This document shows positions 19,043-27,327 of a stretch of DNA of 64,000 bases, one piece after another. The notes under the pieces are model-generated. The model had not been told where the DNA came from and did not search any database. It saw only the letters and a program-made list of their open reading frames with translations. The position numbers and the translations under genes are program-made. This DNA comes from Pseudomonas sp. B21-048 (lineage in GTDB: Bacteria > Pseudomonadota > Gammaproteobacteria > Pseudomonadales > Pseudomonadaceae), in NCBI RefSeq assembly GCF_024748615.1, contig NZ_CP087168.1:1674001-1738000 (forward strand). The letters run 5' to 3'. Numbering within the stretch: the first letter of the stretch is position 1; each line of letters begins with the position of its first letter.

Positions 19043-19537
19043 CTAGACCACCTCGGTAACAGAAAACTGTTGCCGAGCGCCCGCCACCAGAATCTCCACT
19101 TCATCCCCTTCGAACTTGCCCAGCAGGCTTTTGCCCAGCGGCGAGCGAGGGGTGATGACGGTAATCAGTTGCCCCACCAGATCAACCTTCAGCCCGGCCG
19201 CGTCAGGGGCCAGGAACAGCCATTGTTCGCGTCCCTTTTCGTCTTCCAGACCGAGCAGGGCGCCGACTTCGATACCGCGCTGATCATCATAAGGCCGCAG
19301 TGTCAGGTTCTGGCAAAGGGCTAATGACTGCCTGATTTCTTCCACGCGTCTTGCCTGTCCGGCCGCCAGGTAAGACGCCTCCAGCCCCAGAGTGTCGTAT
19401 TTGTTTTCGGCTATGTTTTCTTCGTGGGTCGCGGTTTCGTAAGCGGTTTGCGCGGCCCGCTCGGCGATGTCGAGATCGATCCGCAGCTTGTCGATAATCA
19501 GTTGGTGGACGGTCGGCTTGTGCATAGAGAGCTTCAT
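19043..19537 (-). CDS. GreA/GreB-family protein
   Basis: A 164-residue protein with an N-terminal coiled coil and a C-terminal GreA/GreB FKBP-like domain (TPRSPLGKSLLGKFEGDEVEI). The coiled-coil tip lacks the SENAEY motif of GreB but has ATHEENIAENKYDT, with acidic residues at a similar place. It may bind the RNA polymerase secondary channel as a Gre-like or Rnk-like factor; activity cannot be assumed. It starts two bases after the stop codon of the gene upstream, which suggests coupling. An alternative ATG lies at 19525. It converges on cysB. Confidence 0.75.
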   Translation of the reverse strand: MKLSMHKPTVHQLIIDKLRIDLDIAERAAQTAYETATHEENIAENKYDTLGLEASYLAAGQARRVEEIRQSLALCQNLTLRPYDDQRGIEVGALLGLEDEKGREQWLFLAPDAAGLKVDLVGQLITVITPRSPLGKSLLGKFEGDEVEILVAGARQQFSVTEVV

Positions 19538-19539
19538 GA

Positions 19540-19947
19540 TCAATCGCAGAATTGCAGGACGTTGGCGCGGCTTTTTTCGCTCGGCGCAGTTTGATTCTGC
19601 TGCAGCCAGAACTGGCATTTTGGATTGGACAGATTGTGTTTGCTGCTTCTGGCCTGCTCCACCAATTGCTGCTGTTCATTCCTGCGCAGGTGGTCCTCGT
19701 ACTGCTCGAACATCGGGTTTTGTGGGGCAGGTGGGGCCGGTTGCTCAATCACCAGCGGCTTGGCCAGTTGCTCCACTGCCTGTGCCAAGGGTGCCAGTGG
19801 CTCGTTGAACAACAGTCGATACGCGAGCCAGCACGTCAGTGCAATCGCGATGAATCCCAGCCACAAACCAAGGGCAATGCTGCCGGTCAGTTGCAGCGCA
19901 TTAAACTGGATCGGCAAGGGACGGCGCGGGTTGGGACGGTAGGGCAT
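19540..19947 (-). CDS. Hypothetical single-pass membrane protein
   Basis: A 135-residue protein of no recognised family. It has a basic, Pro-rich N-terminus (about 1-15), one transmembrane helix (about 22-44), then a charged region ending with two Cys residues (NPKCQFW and VLQFCD). The topology suggests a bitopic inner-membrane protein. The ATG at 19947 has an excellent CAGGAGGC ribosome site. It forms a two-gene unit with the Gre-family gene. Confidence 0.7.
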   Translation of the reverse strand: MPYRPNPRRPLPIQFNALQLTGSIALGLWLGFIAIALTCWLAYRLLFNEPLAPLAQAVEQLAKPLVIEQPAPPAPQNPMFEQYEDHLRRNEQQQLVEQARSSKHNLSNPKCQFWLQQNQTAPSEKSRANVLQFCD

Positions 19948-20070
19948 TATTGCCTCCTGGCGGGTGGTCGCGGCAAGTGGCGATTGTCGCATGAAGATTA
20001 ATCGCCGTCGGCTCTTCTGCGCGGGGTAATTTATGCGGACAATCGGCGCCTTTGCCAACGGGAGCCTGGA

Positions 20071-21213
20071 ATGCCTGAAATGAAAACCCGCTGGGATATT
20101 TTTTGCACCGTGGTCGACAACTTCGGTGACATCGGTGTGACCTGGCGCCTGGCCCGACAACTGGTGGCCGAACATTGCGTGGCGGTGCGCCTGTGGGTCG
20201 ATGACCTGCGGGCCTTTGAGCGTTTGTGTCCGGATATCGACATCAATGCTGCGCAGCAGTGGCAGCAAGGTGTCGAGGTGCGACAGTGGTCGGCCGACTG
20301 GCAGCCCACCGAAGCCGCTGATGTCGTCATCGCAGCCTTCGCTTGCCAGTTGCCGAGTGCGTATATGGAAGCCATGGCCAAACGGAAAAAACCGCCACTG
20401 TGGATGAACCTCGATTATCTGAGTGCCGAAGACTGGGTCGTCGGTTGTCATGGCTTGCCGTCGGTGAAGTACAAGAACGTGCAGAAGTTCTTTTTCTTCC
20501 CGGGCTTTCGCAAGGGCACCGGTGGCTTGCTGCGGGAAAGCGGATTGCTGGAGCGGCGTCGGCAGTTTCAGCAAAATCCGCAAGCTCAGCGAGAATTCCT
20601 GCAAGGCCTGGGAGTTGATCGTGCACCGAATGCACTACTGGTCTCGCTGTTTGCCTACGAAAATACCGGGCTGGCCAGTTGGCTCGACACAATGGCGGCC
20701 GATTCGACGCCGACTCATCTGCTGGTACCCGAAGGGCGGATTCTCGGCGATGTCGAGCGTTGGCTCGGCGTGGACGGGCTGGCAGCCAGCGCGGTGCATG
20801 TGCGCGACGCCTTGACCGTGCAAGTGCTGCCGTTTGTCCAACAGGATCAATATGACCTGCTGCTGTGGAGCTGCGATTTCAACGCCGTGCGCGGCGAAGA
20901 CTCCTTTGTCCGCGCCCAATGGGCAGGTCGTCCGCTGCTCTGGCACATCTATCGGCAGGACGAAGACATCCATCTGGACAAACTCGATGCTTTCCTGGCT
21001 CTGTACACCCAAGGCCTGTCCGAGCCTGCCCGCGAGGCGATCAGCGGTCTATGGCGGAGGTGGAACGCTGGTGAGACAATGACCGATCACTGGAAATCAA
21101 CCCGCAAACACTGGCCTGAACTGGAAAAACATGCCGAGACATGGTGTCTGGAACAAGCCTTGCAGGCAGATCTTGCCGCAGCGCTGGTACAGTTTTACCT
21201 AAATTGGATATGA
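20071..21213 (+). CDS. earP: Protein-arginine rhamnosyltransferase EarP
   Basis: A 380-residue GT-B glycosyltransferase that transfers rhamnose from dTDP-L-rhamnose to Arg32 of elongation factor P. The N-terminal catalytic motif VVDNFGDIGVTWRLARQL carries the two aspartates; numbered from the second Met they become D13 and D17, matching published numbering as I recall it. The C-terminal nucleotide-sugar segment RGEDSFVRAQWAGRP is conserved. GGGAG favours the ATG at 20071; an ATG at 20080 is the alternative. Its target gene efp lies 48 bases downstream on the same strand. Confidence 0.95.
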   Translation: MPEMKTRWDIFCTVVDNFGDIGVTWRLARQLVAEHCVAVRLWVDDLRAFERLCPDIDINAAQQWQQGVEVRQWSADWQPTEAADVVIAAFACQLPSAYMEAMAKRKKPPLWMNLDYLSAEDWVVGCHGLPSVKYKNVQKFFFFPGFRKGTGGLLRESGLLERRRQFQQNPQAQREFLQGLGVDRAPNALLVSLFAYENTGLASWLDTMAADSTPTHLLVPEGRILGDVERWLGVDGLAASAVHVRDALTVQVLPFVQQDQYDLLLWSCDFNAVRGEDSFVRAQWAGRPLLWHIYRQDEDIHLDKLDAFLALYTQGLSEPAREAISGLWRRWNAGETMTDHWKSTRKHWPELEKHAETWCLEQALQADLAAALVQFYLNWI

Positions 21214-21261
21214 TACGCGGCCTAGATTTTTGTAAATCCCATCCAAATTCGGATATTCGCA

Positions 21262-21831
21262 ATGAAAACTGGTAAAGAACTGAAACCCGGTACCGTGATC
21301 CGTCTCGAAAACGATCCTTGGCTGGTTCAGAAAGCTGAATTCACCAAGTCCGGTCGTAACAGCGCGATCATGAAGACCAAGCTGAAGAACCTGCTGACCG
21401 GTTACAAGACCGAGATCGTTTACAGCGCCGACGACAAACTGGACGACGTAATCCTTGACCGCAAAGAAGCGACCCTGTCCTTCATCAGCGGCGACACCTA
21501 CACGTTCATGGACACCACCGACTACACCATGTACGAGCTGAACGCTGAAGACATCGAAGCCGTTCTGCCTTTCGTTGAAGAAGGCATGACCGATGTTTGC
21601 GAAGCGATCTTCTTCGAAGAGCGTCTGGTTTCTGTAGAACTTCCGACCACTATCGTACGTGTAGTTGACTACACCGAAGGTTCCGCTCGCGGCGACACTT
21701 CCGGCAAGGTGATGAAGCCTGCCAAACTGAGCAACGGTACTGAGCTGCAAGTTGCTGATTTCATCGAAATCGGTGACAAGATCGAGATCGATACCCGCGA
21801 AGGCGGTTCCTACAAAGGCCGTGCTAAATAA
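21262..21831 (+). CDS. efp: Elongation factor P
   Basis: A 189-residue translation factor that rescues ribosomes stalled at polyproline. It has three beta-barrel domains: KOW-like N-domain, OB middle and OB C-domain ending [19 protein letters not shown]. The loop reached by the modification is SGRNS, with Arg at position 32, so this is the EarP-dependent type and not the lysine type modified by EpmA/EpmB. The adjacency to earP confirms the pairing. A strong terminator follows. Confidence 0.97.
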   Translation: MKTGKELKPGTVIRLENDPWLVQKAEFTKSGRNSAIMKTKLKNLLTGYKTEIVYSADDKLDDVILDRKEATLSFISGDTYTFMDTTDYTMYELNAEDIEAVLPFVEEGMTDVCEAIFFEERLVSVELPTTIVRVVDYTEGSARGDTSGKVMKPAKLSNGTELQVADFIEIGDKIEIDTREGGSYKGRAK

Positions 21832-21848
21832 GCACAGCTTCAGGAATG

Positions 21849-21879
21849 AAAAAGCCCGACCATTGAGTCGGGCTTTTTT
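21849..21879 (+). terminator. Rho-independent terminator of efp
   Basis: An AAGCCCGAC / GTCGGGCTT stem with a six-base loop is followed by a T-run. Confidence 0.92.
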
Positions 21880-21890
21880 GTGGCCGATGA

Positions 21891-21939
21891 TCAAGATCAA
21901 GAGATCGCAGCCTCGTTCCACTCGACAGCTCCTACAGAG
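21891..21939. repeat. REP-like sequence (single unit)
   Basis: The stretch TCAAGATCAAGAGATCGCAGCC...CAGCTCCTACAG is a degenerate copy of a common Pseudomonas REP type (GATCGCAGCC...GGCAGCTCC). A paired copy of the same type lies at 37908-37972. Confidence 0.45.
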
Positions 21940-21944
21940 GGTCG

Positions 21945-22958
21945 TTATTTCAGGTGTTGCTTGAGCTCTTCGCAGGCCTGCAGCATCGCCGAACGCACCG
22001 CAGGCACCTGGCTCACCACGTTGAGCAAACCATAGTCGTGGATCATGCCGTTGTAGCGAACTGCCGTGACCGGTACCCCAGCCTCGTCGAGTTTGCGGGC
22101 ATAGGCTTCACCCTCATCGCGCAGTACATCGGCACTGGCCGTCTGCACCAGAGCAGGTGGCAAGCCTTTGAGTTGCGCGGTGGTCGCCCGCAGCGGTGAG
22201 GCGTAGATCTCATTCCGTTGTTTGGCATCGGTGGTGTAGTTGTCCCAGAACCACTTCATCATGTTTTTGGTGAGGAAGTGCCCCTCGGCGAACTGATTGT
22301 AGGACGCCGTTTCGAGGCTGGCATCCGTCACCGGCCACAACAGCACCTGGAACCTGATCGCCGGCGCGCCTTTGTCCTTGGCCATCAGCGCAACCACGGC
22401 CGCCATGTTGCCACCGACACTGTTGCCGGCCACGGCCAGACGTTTGCCGTCGACGTTGATTTCTTTGCCGTGCTCGGCCACCCACTTCGTCGCGGCGTAC
22501 GCCTGGTTAATCGCCACCGGGTAATGTGCTTCCGGCGACGGGGTGTAATTGACGAACACCGCCGCCGCGCCCGAACCCGTTACCAAGTCCCGAACCAGTC
22601 GTTCGTGGGTCGGGAAGTCCCCCAGCACCCAGCCCCCGCCGTGGAAGAACATGAACACTGGCAACTCGCCTTTGACCCCGGCCGGCCGAACGATGGTCAG
22701 GCTGATCGGTTGGCCATCGACCTGGATGGTCTTCTCGCTGACGTCGGCTTTGGGCAGTGTCACTTTCACCCCGACCTGCACACCCACCAACACCGCACGG
22801 GCTTCGGCAGGGGTGAGCTGTTCCATCGGTTTGCCGGTGCCGGCATTCAGTACATCGAGGAAGGCCTGGGTGTTGTGGTCAACCCCATTGCCTGCGAATG
22901 CACTGTTGATGGACAGGGCGAGAAGGGTACCGGTCAAGACTTTGCTGAAAGTGTTCAT
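21945..22958 (-). CDS. Exported alpha/beta-hydrolase (esterase/lipase, fold-3)
   Basis: A 337-residue hormone-sensitive-lipase-type esterase. It has a signal peptide ending AFA (about residue 22), oxyanion-hole motif HGGGW (106-110), nucleophile Ser180 in GNSVGG, the acid in ASADVLRDEGE and His in NGMIHDYG. It probably works in the periplasm on short-chain esters; the natural substrate is unknown. I chose the ATG at 22958, placed six bases after AGGAA; an ATG two codons upstream (22964) is too close to it. It lies 32 bases downstream of ohr on the same strand and may be co-transcribed with it. Confidence 0.88.
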   Translation of the reverse strand: MNTFSKVLTGTLLALSINSAFAGNGVDHNTQAFLDVLNAGTGKPMEQLTPAEARAVLVGVQVGVKVTLPKADVSEKTIQVDGQPISLTIVRPAGVKGELPVFMFFHGGGWVLGDFPTHERLVRDLVTGSGAAAVFVNYTPSPEAHYPVAINQAYAATKWVAEHGKEINVDGKRLAVAGNSVGGNMAAVVALMAKDKGAPAIRFQVLLWPVTDASLETASYNQFAEGHFLTKNMMKWFWDNYTTDAKQRNEIYASPLRATTAQLKGLPPALVQTASADVLRDEGEAYARKLDEAGVPVTAVRYNGMIHDYGLLNVVSQVPAVRSAMLQACEELKQHLK

Positions 22959-22990
22959 GTTCATTTCCTGTTCGACCTTGGAGTCAGCGG

Positions 22991-23410
22991 TTAGACGGTA
23001 ACGTGCAGGCGTACATCGACATTGCCACGGGTGGCGTTGGAGTACGGGCAAACCTGGTGGGCAGCTTCGACCAGGCTTTGCGCATCGGCTTGCTCAAGCC
23101 CCGGCAGGCTGATGTGCAGATCGATGTCCAGACCGAAACCGCCAGGGATCTGGCCAACGCCGACATGGGCGATGATCGATACATCGTCCGGGATTTTGCG
23201 TTTGGTCTGGCTGGCGACGAATTTCAGCGCGCCGATAAAGCAGGCGGAGTAGCCGGCGGCGAACAGTTGTTCAGGGTTGGTTGCGGCGCCGCCAGCACCA
23301 CCGAGTTCTTTAGGCGTGGCGAGTTTGACGTCGAGGACGTTGTCGCTGGAGATCGCACGACCATCACGGCCGCCGGTGGAGGTTGCGATTGCGGTGTAGA
23401 GCGTTTGCAT
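22991..23410 (-). CDS. ohr: Organic hydroperoxide resistance protein Ohr
   Basis: A 139-residue Ohr/OsmC-family thiol peroxidase that reduces organic and fatty-acid hydroperoxides, using lipoylated proteins as reductant. The two catalytic cysteines are Cys57 (YSACF) and Cys121 (HQVCPYSNATRGN), a spacing typical of Ohr rather than OsmC. Its regulator OhrR is encoded upstream on the same strand. A cluster of TTGCGCxCTAAAT repeats lies just before the gene and is the likely operator. Confidence 0.95.
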   Translation of the reverse strand: MQTLYTAIATSTGGRDGRAISSDNVLDVKLATPKELGGAGGAATNPEQLFAAGYSACFIGALKFVASQTKRKIPDDVSIIAHVGVGQIPGGFGLDIDLHISLPGLEQADAQSLVEAAHQVCPYSNATRGNVDVRLHVTV

Positions 23411-23440
23411 GGTGAGAGCCTCATTCGAGTTTTGATGTTT

Positions 23441-23507
23441 TTGCGCTAAATGTTTGCGCGCTAAATAAGTTCGAGATGAATGTAGCTCGCTAATATTTAG
23501 TGCGCAA
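23441..23507 (-). promoter_or_regulatory. Candidate OhrR operator region upstream of ohr
   Basis: An inverted repeat with arms 23454-23467 and 23494-23507 (TTGCGCGCTAAATA against TATTTAGTGCGCAA, 13 of 14 bases complementary) sits 44-97 bases upstream of the ohr ATG. A third copy of the half site (TTGCGCTAAAT) lies at 23441-23451. The repeats are AT-rich at their outer ends, as expected of MarR-family sites. The assignment to OhrR is by position. Confidence 0.55.
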
Positions 23508-23634
23508 TATAAATTTTAGAAAATATGAGATGCGAGTCGTAGATCCAACAGTTCGATTGGGAAGGAGAGGTCTGAGATAGAGGCTTTCGTGCGGATTTTT
23601 TACGAGAAGAATTTTTTTGCGATGGGGAGGACGC

Positions 23635-23740
23635 CTTCGCGGGCAAGTCGGGTCGCCGCACCGCTCGCTCTAACGGATTTCGGTTTGTAAACGACCCAAA
23701 CCTGTAGAGAGCGGTGCGGCGACCCGACTTGCCCGCGAAG
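23635..23740. repeat. Long perfect inverted repeat (REP doublet)
   Basis: Arms of 32 bases (23635-23666 and 23709-23740) are perfectly complementary across a 42-base spacer and contain GGGTCGCCGCACCGCTC. It sits between the 3' end of ohrR and the ohr promoter region, about 15 bases past the ohrR stop, so a transcript reading through could form a very stable hairpin. The remaining sequence of this 344-base gap is AT-rich and holds the ohr operator. Confidence 0.85.
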
Positions 23741-23754
23741 AACGATAACGCGGT

Positions 23755-24216
23755 CTAAAGGCTATCTTGCAGATGGCTACGCAGCGCTTGGAGATCCGCT
23801 TGCAGCTTTTTCAACTGTTCCAGCGTTTGTCCGCTGGCGCCGAGAATGCACTGCGGAATGCCGCGCGCTTTGTCTCGCAATGCACGCCCTTGTTCGGTCA
23901 GTTCAACAATCACCACCCGTTCGTCTTCACGGCTGCGGGTGCGGCTCAGCAGGCCTTCGGCTTCCAGACGCTTGAGCAACGGGGTGAGGGAGCCGGGATC
24001 GGTCAGCAGTCGGCTGCTGATTTCGCCGACCGTCAGCCCATCCTTTTCCCACAACACCATCATCGCCAGGTACTGCGGATAGGTCAGGCCCAGCGCTTGC
24101 AGCAGCGGCTTGTAGACTTTGGTCATCAGCAGCGAGGTGGAATGCAGGGCGAAGCAGACCTGATTGTCCAGCAGTAGGTCGTCACAGGTGTCCGGGTTGT
24201 TGCGCTCGGTGTTCAT
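23755..24216 (-). CDS. ohrR: Organic-peroxide-sensing MarR-family regulator OhrR
   Basis: A 153-residue MarR-family repressor of ohr. The N-terminal sensor Cys21 lies in DNQVCFALHSTSL, the hallmark of OhrR, and a second Cys124 (IPQCIL) makes it the two-Cys type that forms a disulfide on oxidation. The winged helix includes LTVGEISSRL and GSLTPLLKRLEAEGLL. The start is uncertain: an upstream in-frame ATG at 24249 adds 11 residues, and neither has a strong ribosome site. A paralogue, OspR, lies at 38556-39017. Confidence 0.9.
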   Translation of the reverse strand: MNTERNNPDTCDDLLLDNQVCFALHSTSLLMTKVYKPLLQALGLTYPQYLAMMVLWEKDGLTVGEISSRLLTDPGSLTPLLKRLEAEGLLSRTRSREDERVVIVELTEQGRALRDKARGIPQCILGASGQTLEQLKKLQADLQALRSHLQDSL

Positions 24217-24291
24217 TTCAAAGTCAAAGCCTTGGTCAGTGATCGTCATGAATCTAGCGGGCGAATCTTTAATGCGCCAGATAATTCTGGA

Positions 24292-25248
24292 CTAGTGGCG
24301 GTCCAGGTTGGTTTGCAGCGCCAGATCCCACGGCGGGATGGGGCTGAAACGGGTCTTCAGGTATTCCAGCAACAAGCGGCTGCGCGAACTGGGTTGCTGC
24401 TCCAGGCGCAACGCATAAATGCCGGTGCTCTCCGGTTTTGGCAGACCGTTTTCGCAGAACAGCGGCAGCAGTTCGCCACGTAATAAATATTCGCTGGCCA
24501 GCCAGGTCGGCAAGTGCGCGATGCCCAATCCGGCCAGTGCGCCGCAGACCAGCGCCTCGGCATTGTTGGCGCTCATGCGGATTCGCGCTGGCCGGTGCAA
24601 GTGCATCTGGTCATCCCGCTCGAAGCGCCAGGCGAACGGCGGAGCCAGGCCTTCCCAGTCGAGGCCGTCATGGTCGACCAACTGCGCCGGATCGGTCGGC
24701 ACGCCACGGCGTTGCAGGTAATCGGGGCTGGCGCAGGCGATGCGCACCATGCTCGCCAGCGGCGTGGCCACCAGCCGGGTATCGGCCATCTGCCCGGCAC
24801 GCAATACCAGATCGACCTTGCCCAGATTCGAGCCCTGCATATCGACAAAGCTGTCGATCAGGTGCAATTGCACGTCGAGGCCGGGGTAAAGCGTCAGGAA
24901 GTCGGCAATCACCGGCGCCAGGTGTCGGCGCCCGAACGCTGCTGGCGCATCCACCCGAATCAAGCCTTCCGGCGCACTGCTCAGGGACACCGCTTCCGCC
25001 CGGGCCAGGCGCAGCTCAGCGACGATCCGCCGCGCGCGTTCGGCAAAAGCCAAACCGGCCGGGGTCGCTCGTACCGCATGAGTGCTGCGAATGAACAGCT
25101 GACTGCCAACGGCGTTTTCGAGGCTGTCGATGCGTCGCGCCACTGCCGAAGGCGTCAATGGATGGCGTCGGGACGCGGCGGAAAAACTGCCGCTTTCCAG
25201 CACATCGAGAAACAGGCCAAGTTGTTCGGTCAATTGATTGGGGTTCAT
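24292..25248 (-). CDS. LysR-family transcriptional regulator
   Basis: A 318-residue LTTR. The helix-turn-helix lies at about 16-60 (FLDVLESGSFSAASRRHPLTPSAVARRIDSLE), followed by the substrate-binding effector domain (GLIRVDAPAAFGRRHLAPVIADF). It is divergent from the TauE/SafE gene with 109 bases between start codons, a common arrangement in which the LTTR controls the neighbour. The ATG at 25248 is preferred; the frame runs upstream without a ribosome site. The effector is unknown. Confidence 0.88.
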   Translation of the reverse strand: MNPNQLTEQLGLFLDVLESGSFSAASRRHPLTPSAVARRIDSLENAVGSQLFIRSTHAVRATPAGLAFAERARRIVAELRLARAEAVSLSSAPEGLIRVDAPAAFGRRHLAPVIADFLTLYPGLDVQLHLIDSFVDMQGSNLGKVDLVLRAGQMADTRLVATPLASMVRIACASPDYLQRRGVPTDPAQLVDHDGLDWEGLAPPFAWRFERDDQMHLHRPARIRMSANNAEALVCGALAGLGIAHLPTWLASEYLLRGELLPLFCENGLPKPESTGIYALRLEQQPSSRSRLLLEYLKTRFSPIPPWDLALQTNLDRH

Positions 25249-25357
25249 GGTTTGTCGGCGCTTGTGCGAAATTGGCACAGCCATTGTGCGTTGCTGTGCG
25301 TTTCCCCGCCAGAGCCGACTGCGTAGGATGAACAGCCTGACAAAAGGAAGATCGCCT

Positions 25358-26107
25358 GTGATTGAGCTCTTGATGTATCTGGTTTTTGGCGCGGCCTTGG
25401 GAACCCTCGGCGGCCTGTTCGGCATTGGGGGCGGATTGGTCGCGATCCCGCTGCTGGGCGTGTGGTTCGGTCTCGATCAGCAGATTGCCCAAGGCACGGC
25501 GCTGGTGATGGTGGTGCCAAACGTGATGCTGGCGCTGTGGCGCTATCACCAGCGCAATCGCATCGAATTGCGGCATGCGCTGCCACTGGCTTCAATGGGG
25601 TTCTGCTTTGCCTGGATCGGTTCGATCTGGGCGGTGGGTATCGATGCGCAAACCATGCGCCTGGGCTTCGTCGCCTTTCTGATCGCGCTGTCGGCCTACA
25701 ACCTGATGCGAATGTTCACCGCCAACGCACCGGCCTCTGCGCAAATGCGCTATTCCTGGCCGTGGCTGGGTGTGCTCGGCGCGGCTTCCGGGACGATGGG
25801 CGGGCTATTTGGAGTGGGCGGGGCGGTGGTGGCAACGCCGGTGTTGACCAGCCTGTTCGGCACCACCCAAGTGGTTGCCCAGGGTTTGGCGCTGGCGCTG
25901 GCGTTGCCGAGTACGGGCGTCACCCTGGCGACTTATGCGGTGCACCATCAGGTGCATTGGGCGATCGGTGTGCCGTTGGCGATCGGTGGACTGATGAGCA
26001 TCAGTTGGGGCGTGAGAATTGCCCACGCATTGCCGGAGCGACTCCTGCGCGGGCTGTTCTGTGGTTTTCTGGTGGTCTGCGCAGTGATGCTCGCGTTTAA
26101 AGTTTGA
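25358..26107 (+). CDS. TauE/SafE family membrane exporter
   Basis: A 249-residue polytopic inner-membrane protein with the internal duplication typical of the family: two copies of GG-L-FG-GGG (GGLFGIGGGLVAIPLL near residue 17 and GGLFGVGGAVVATPVL near residue 148). Members move sulfite, sulfonates or other small anions. GTG at 25358 is the start, with AAGGAAG seven bases upstream. Its 3' end overlaps the convergent LysR gene by 11 bases. The neighbouring divergent LTTR probably controls it. Confidence 0.87.
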   Translation: MIELLMYLVFGAALGTLGGLFGIGGGLVAIPLLGVWFGLDQQIAQGTALVMVVPNVMLALWRYHQRNRIELRHALPLASMGFCFAWIGSIWAVGIDAQTMRLGFVAFLIALSAYNLMRMFTANAPASAQMRYSWPWLGVLGAASGTMGGLFGVGGAVVATPVLTSLFGTTQVVAQGLALALALPSTGVTLATYAVHHQVHWAIGVPLAIGGLMSISWGVRIAHALPERLLRGLFCGFLVVCAVMLAFKV

Positions 26108-26951
26108 AGCCTTCGACGATGTGTTCGGCCAGGCATTCGGTGATAGGCGAAGGGTTGTTCAGGTTGCGGATCAGCATGATGCTGGCTTCCGGCAACAGCG
26201 GCAGGTCTTCGTTGGCGCCAAGGATGCGCATGTCCGGTGTGATCAGGCTTTCCAGCTGCGCGGTGATCGCCAGACCCGCGCTGACCACGGCCATCAACGC
26301 CGACAGGCTGGAGCTGTTGTAGGCAATGCGGTAATCACGGCCCATGGCGTTCAGGGCATTGCACGCCCAGAGGCGACAGAAGCAATCACTGTTGAACATT
26401 GCCAGCGGCAGCGGCGTCTGCTCATGGGCGCTGAAGCATTGGGCTTCGGCCCACACAAAACGCTCCTTGCGCAGTAATTGGCCGATCTCGTTACCCGGCT
26501 CGCGGGTGACGATGGACAGGTCCAGGTCCTGGCGCTGCAACAGTTGCTTGGTCGATTCGCAGTGAACCTCGATCTGGATCAGCGGATAGAACTGCGCGAA
26601 ACGCGACAGGATGCCCGGCAGAAAGCGCATGACGTAATCGTCGGGCGTACCGATGCGCACCGTGCCGACCATGTGCGGCTCGCGCAGGGTATTGAAGACT
26701 TCGCTGTGGAGTTTGAGGATGCGCCGCGCATAGCCCAGCAATACCTGACCTTCGGCGGTCAGCTTGACCTGGCGCCCGTCGCGTTCGAACAGTTGGCGCT
26801 GCAACACGTCCTCTTCCAGGCGTTTCATCTGCATGCTCACCGCCGACTGGGTGCGGTTGACCATTTCACCGGCGCGGGTAAAACCGCCCTGATCGGCGAT
26901 CGCTACGAAGGTGCGCAGTACATCGGTATCGATACTGGGGTAAGCGGACAT
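26097..26951 (-). CDS. LysR-family transcriptional regulator
   Basis: A 284-residue LTTR with helix-turn-helix DQGGFTRAGEMVNRTQSAVSMQMKRLEED and an effector domain beginning about residue 92. It resembles the LrhA/PecT-like branch (SIDTDVLRTFVAIADQGGF), whose members affect motility and surface traits, but I cannot place it with certainty. It overlaps the 3' end of the TauE gene and is divergent from the small DUF1127 gene, a common pairing for this subgroup. Confidence 0.87.
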   Translation of the reverse strand: MSAYPSIDTDVLRTFVAIADQGGFTRAGEMVNRTQSAVSMQMKRLEEDVLQRQLFERDGRQVKLTAEGQVLLGYARRILKLHSEVFNTLREPHMVGTVRIGTPDDYVMRFLPGILSRFAQFYPLIQIEVHCESTKQLLQRQDLDLSIVTREPGNEIGQLLRKERFVWAEAQCFSAHEQTPLPLAMFNSDCFCRLWACNALNAMGRDYRIAYNSSSLSALMAVVSAGLAITAQLESLITPDMRILGANEDLPLLPEASIMLIRNLNNPSPITECLAEHIVEGFKL

Positions 26952-27047
26952 TCATCAATCTCCGAGATGTATGCCATCAGAAACATTCGTTGGATTGATC
27001 TTAGCGCTGGCGCGAGACTTGGGCCATCCCTGAAGGAGGGCTACACG

Positions 27048-27263
27048 ATGAAAGGTCACAACGAGCATGTAACGGAACAAAAATTCTCAATCCACGCTGT
27101 CTCCGATCTGCTGCACAAGTTTAGTCGCTGGTACGAACTTCACCATGAGCGTGAAATGTTGGCGGGCTTGAGCGACGAAGCACTGAAGGATATCGGCGTG
27201 AGCCGCGCGGATGTGGAGCATGAGACGGTAAGGCCGTTCTGGGATGATCCGATGCATAAATGA
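27048..27263 (+). CDS. DUF1127 (YjiS-like) small protein
   Basis: A 71-residue protein ending in the DUF1127 motif (REMLAGLSDEALKDIGVSRADVEHE). Proteins of this family are small, basic, and in some alphaproteobacteria bind RNA and affect small-RNA turnover and phosphate or carbon metabolism. A strong AAGGAGG precedes the ATG at 27048. It is divergent from the LysR gene, which may regulate it. Confidence 0.85.
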   Translation: MKGHNEHVTEQKFSIHAVSDLLHKFSRWYELHHEREMLAGLSDEALKDIGVSRADVEHETVRPFWDDPMHK

Positions 27264-27327
27264 TGATGCCATTGCTACACAAACCGCTTATGAGTGACGT
27301 AGGTTGCGAGCAGACAAGGAGATGCTC

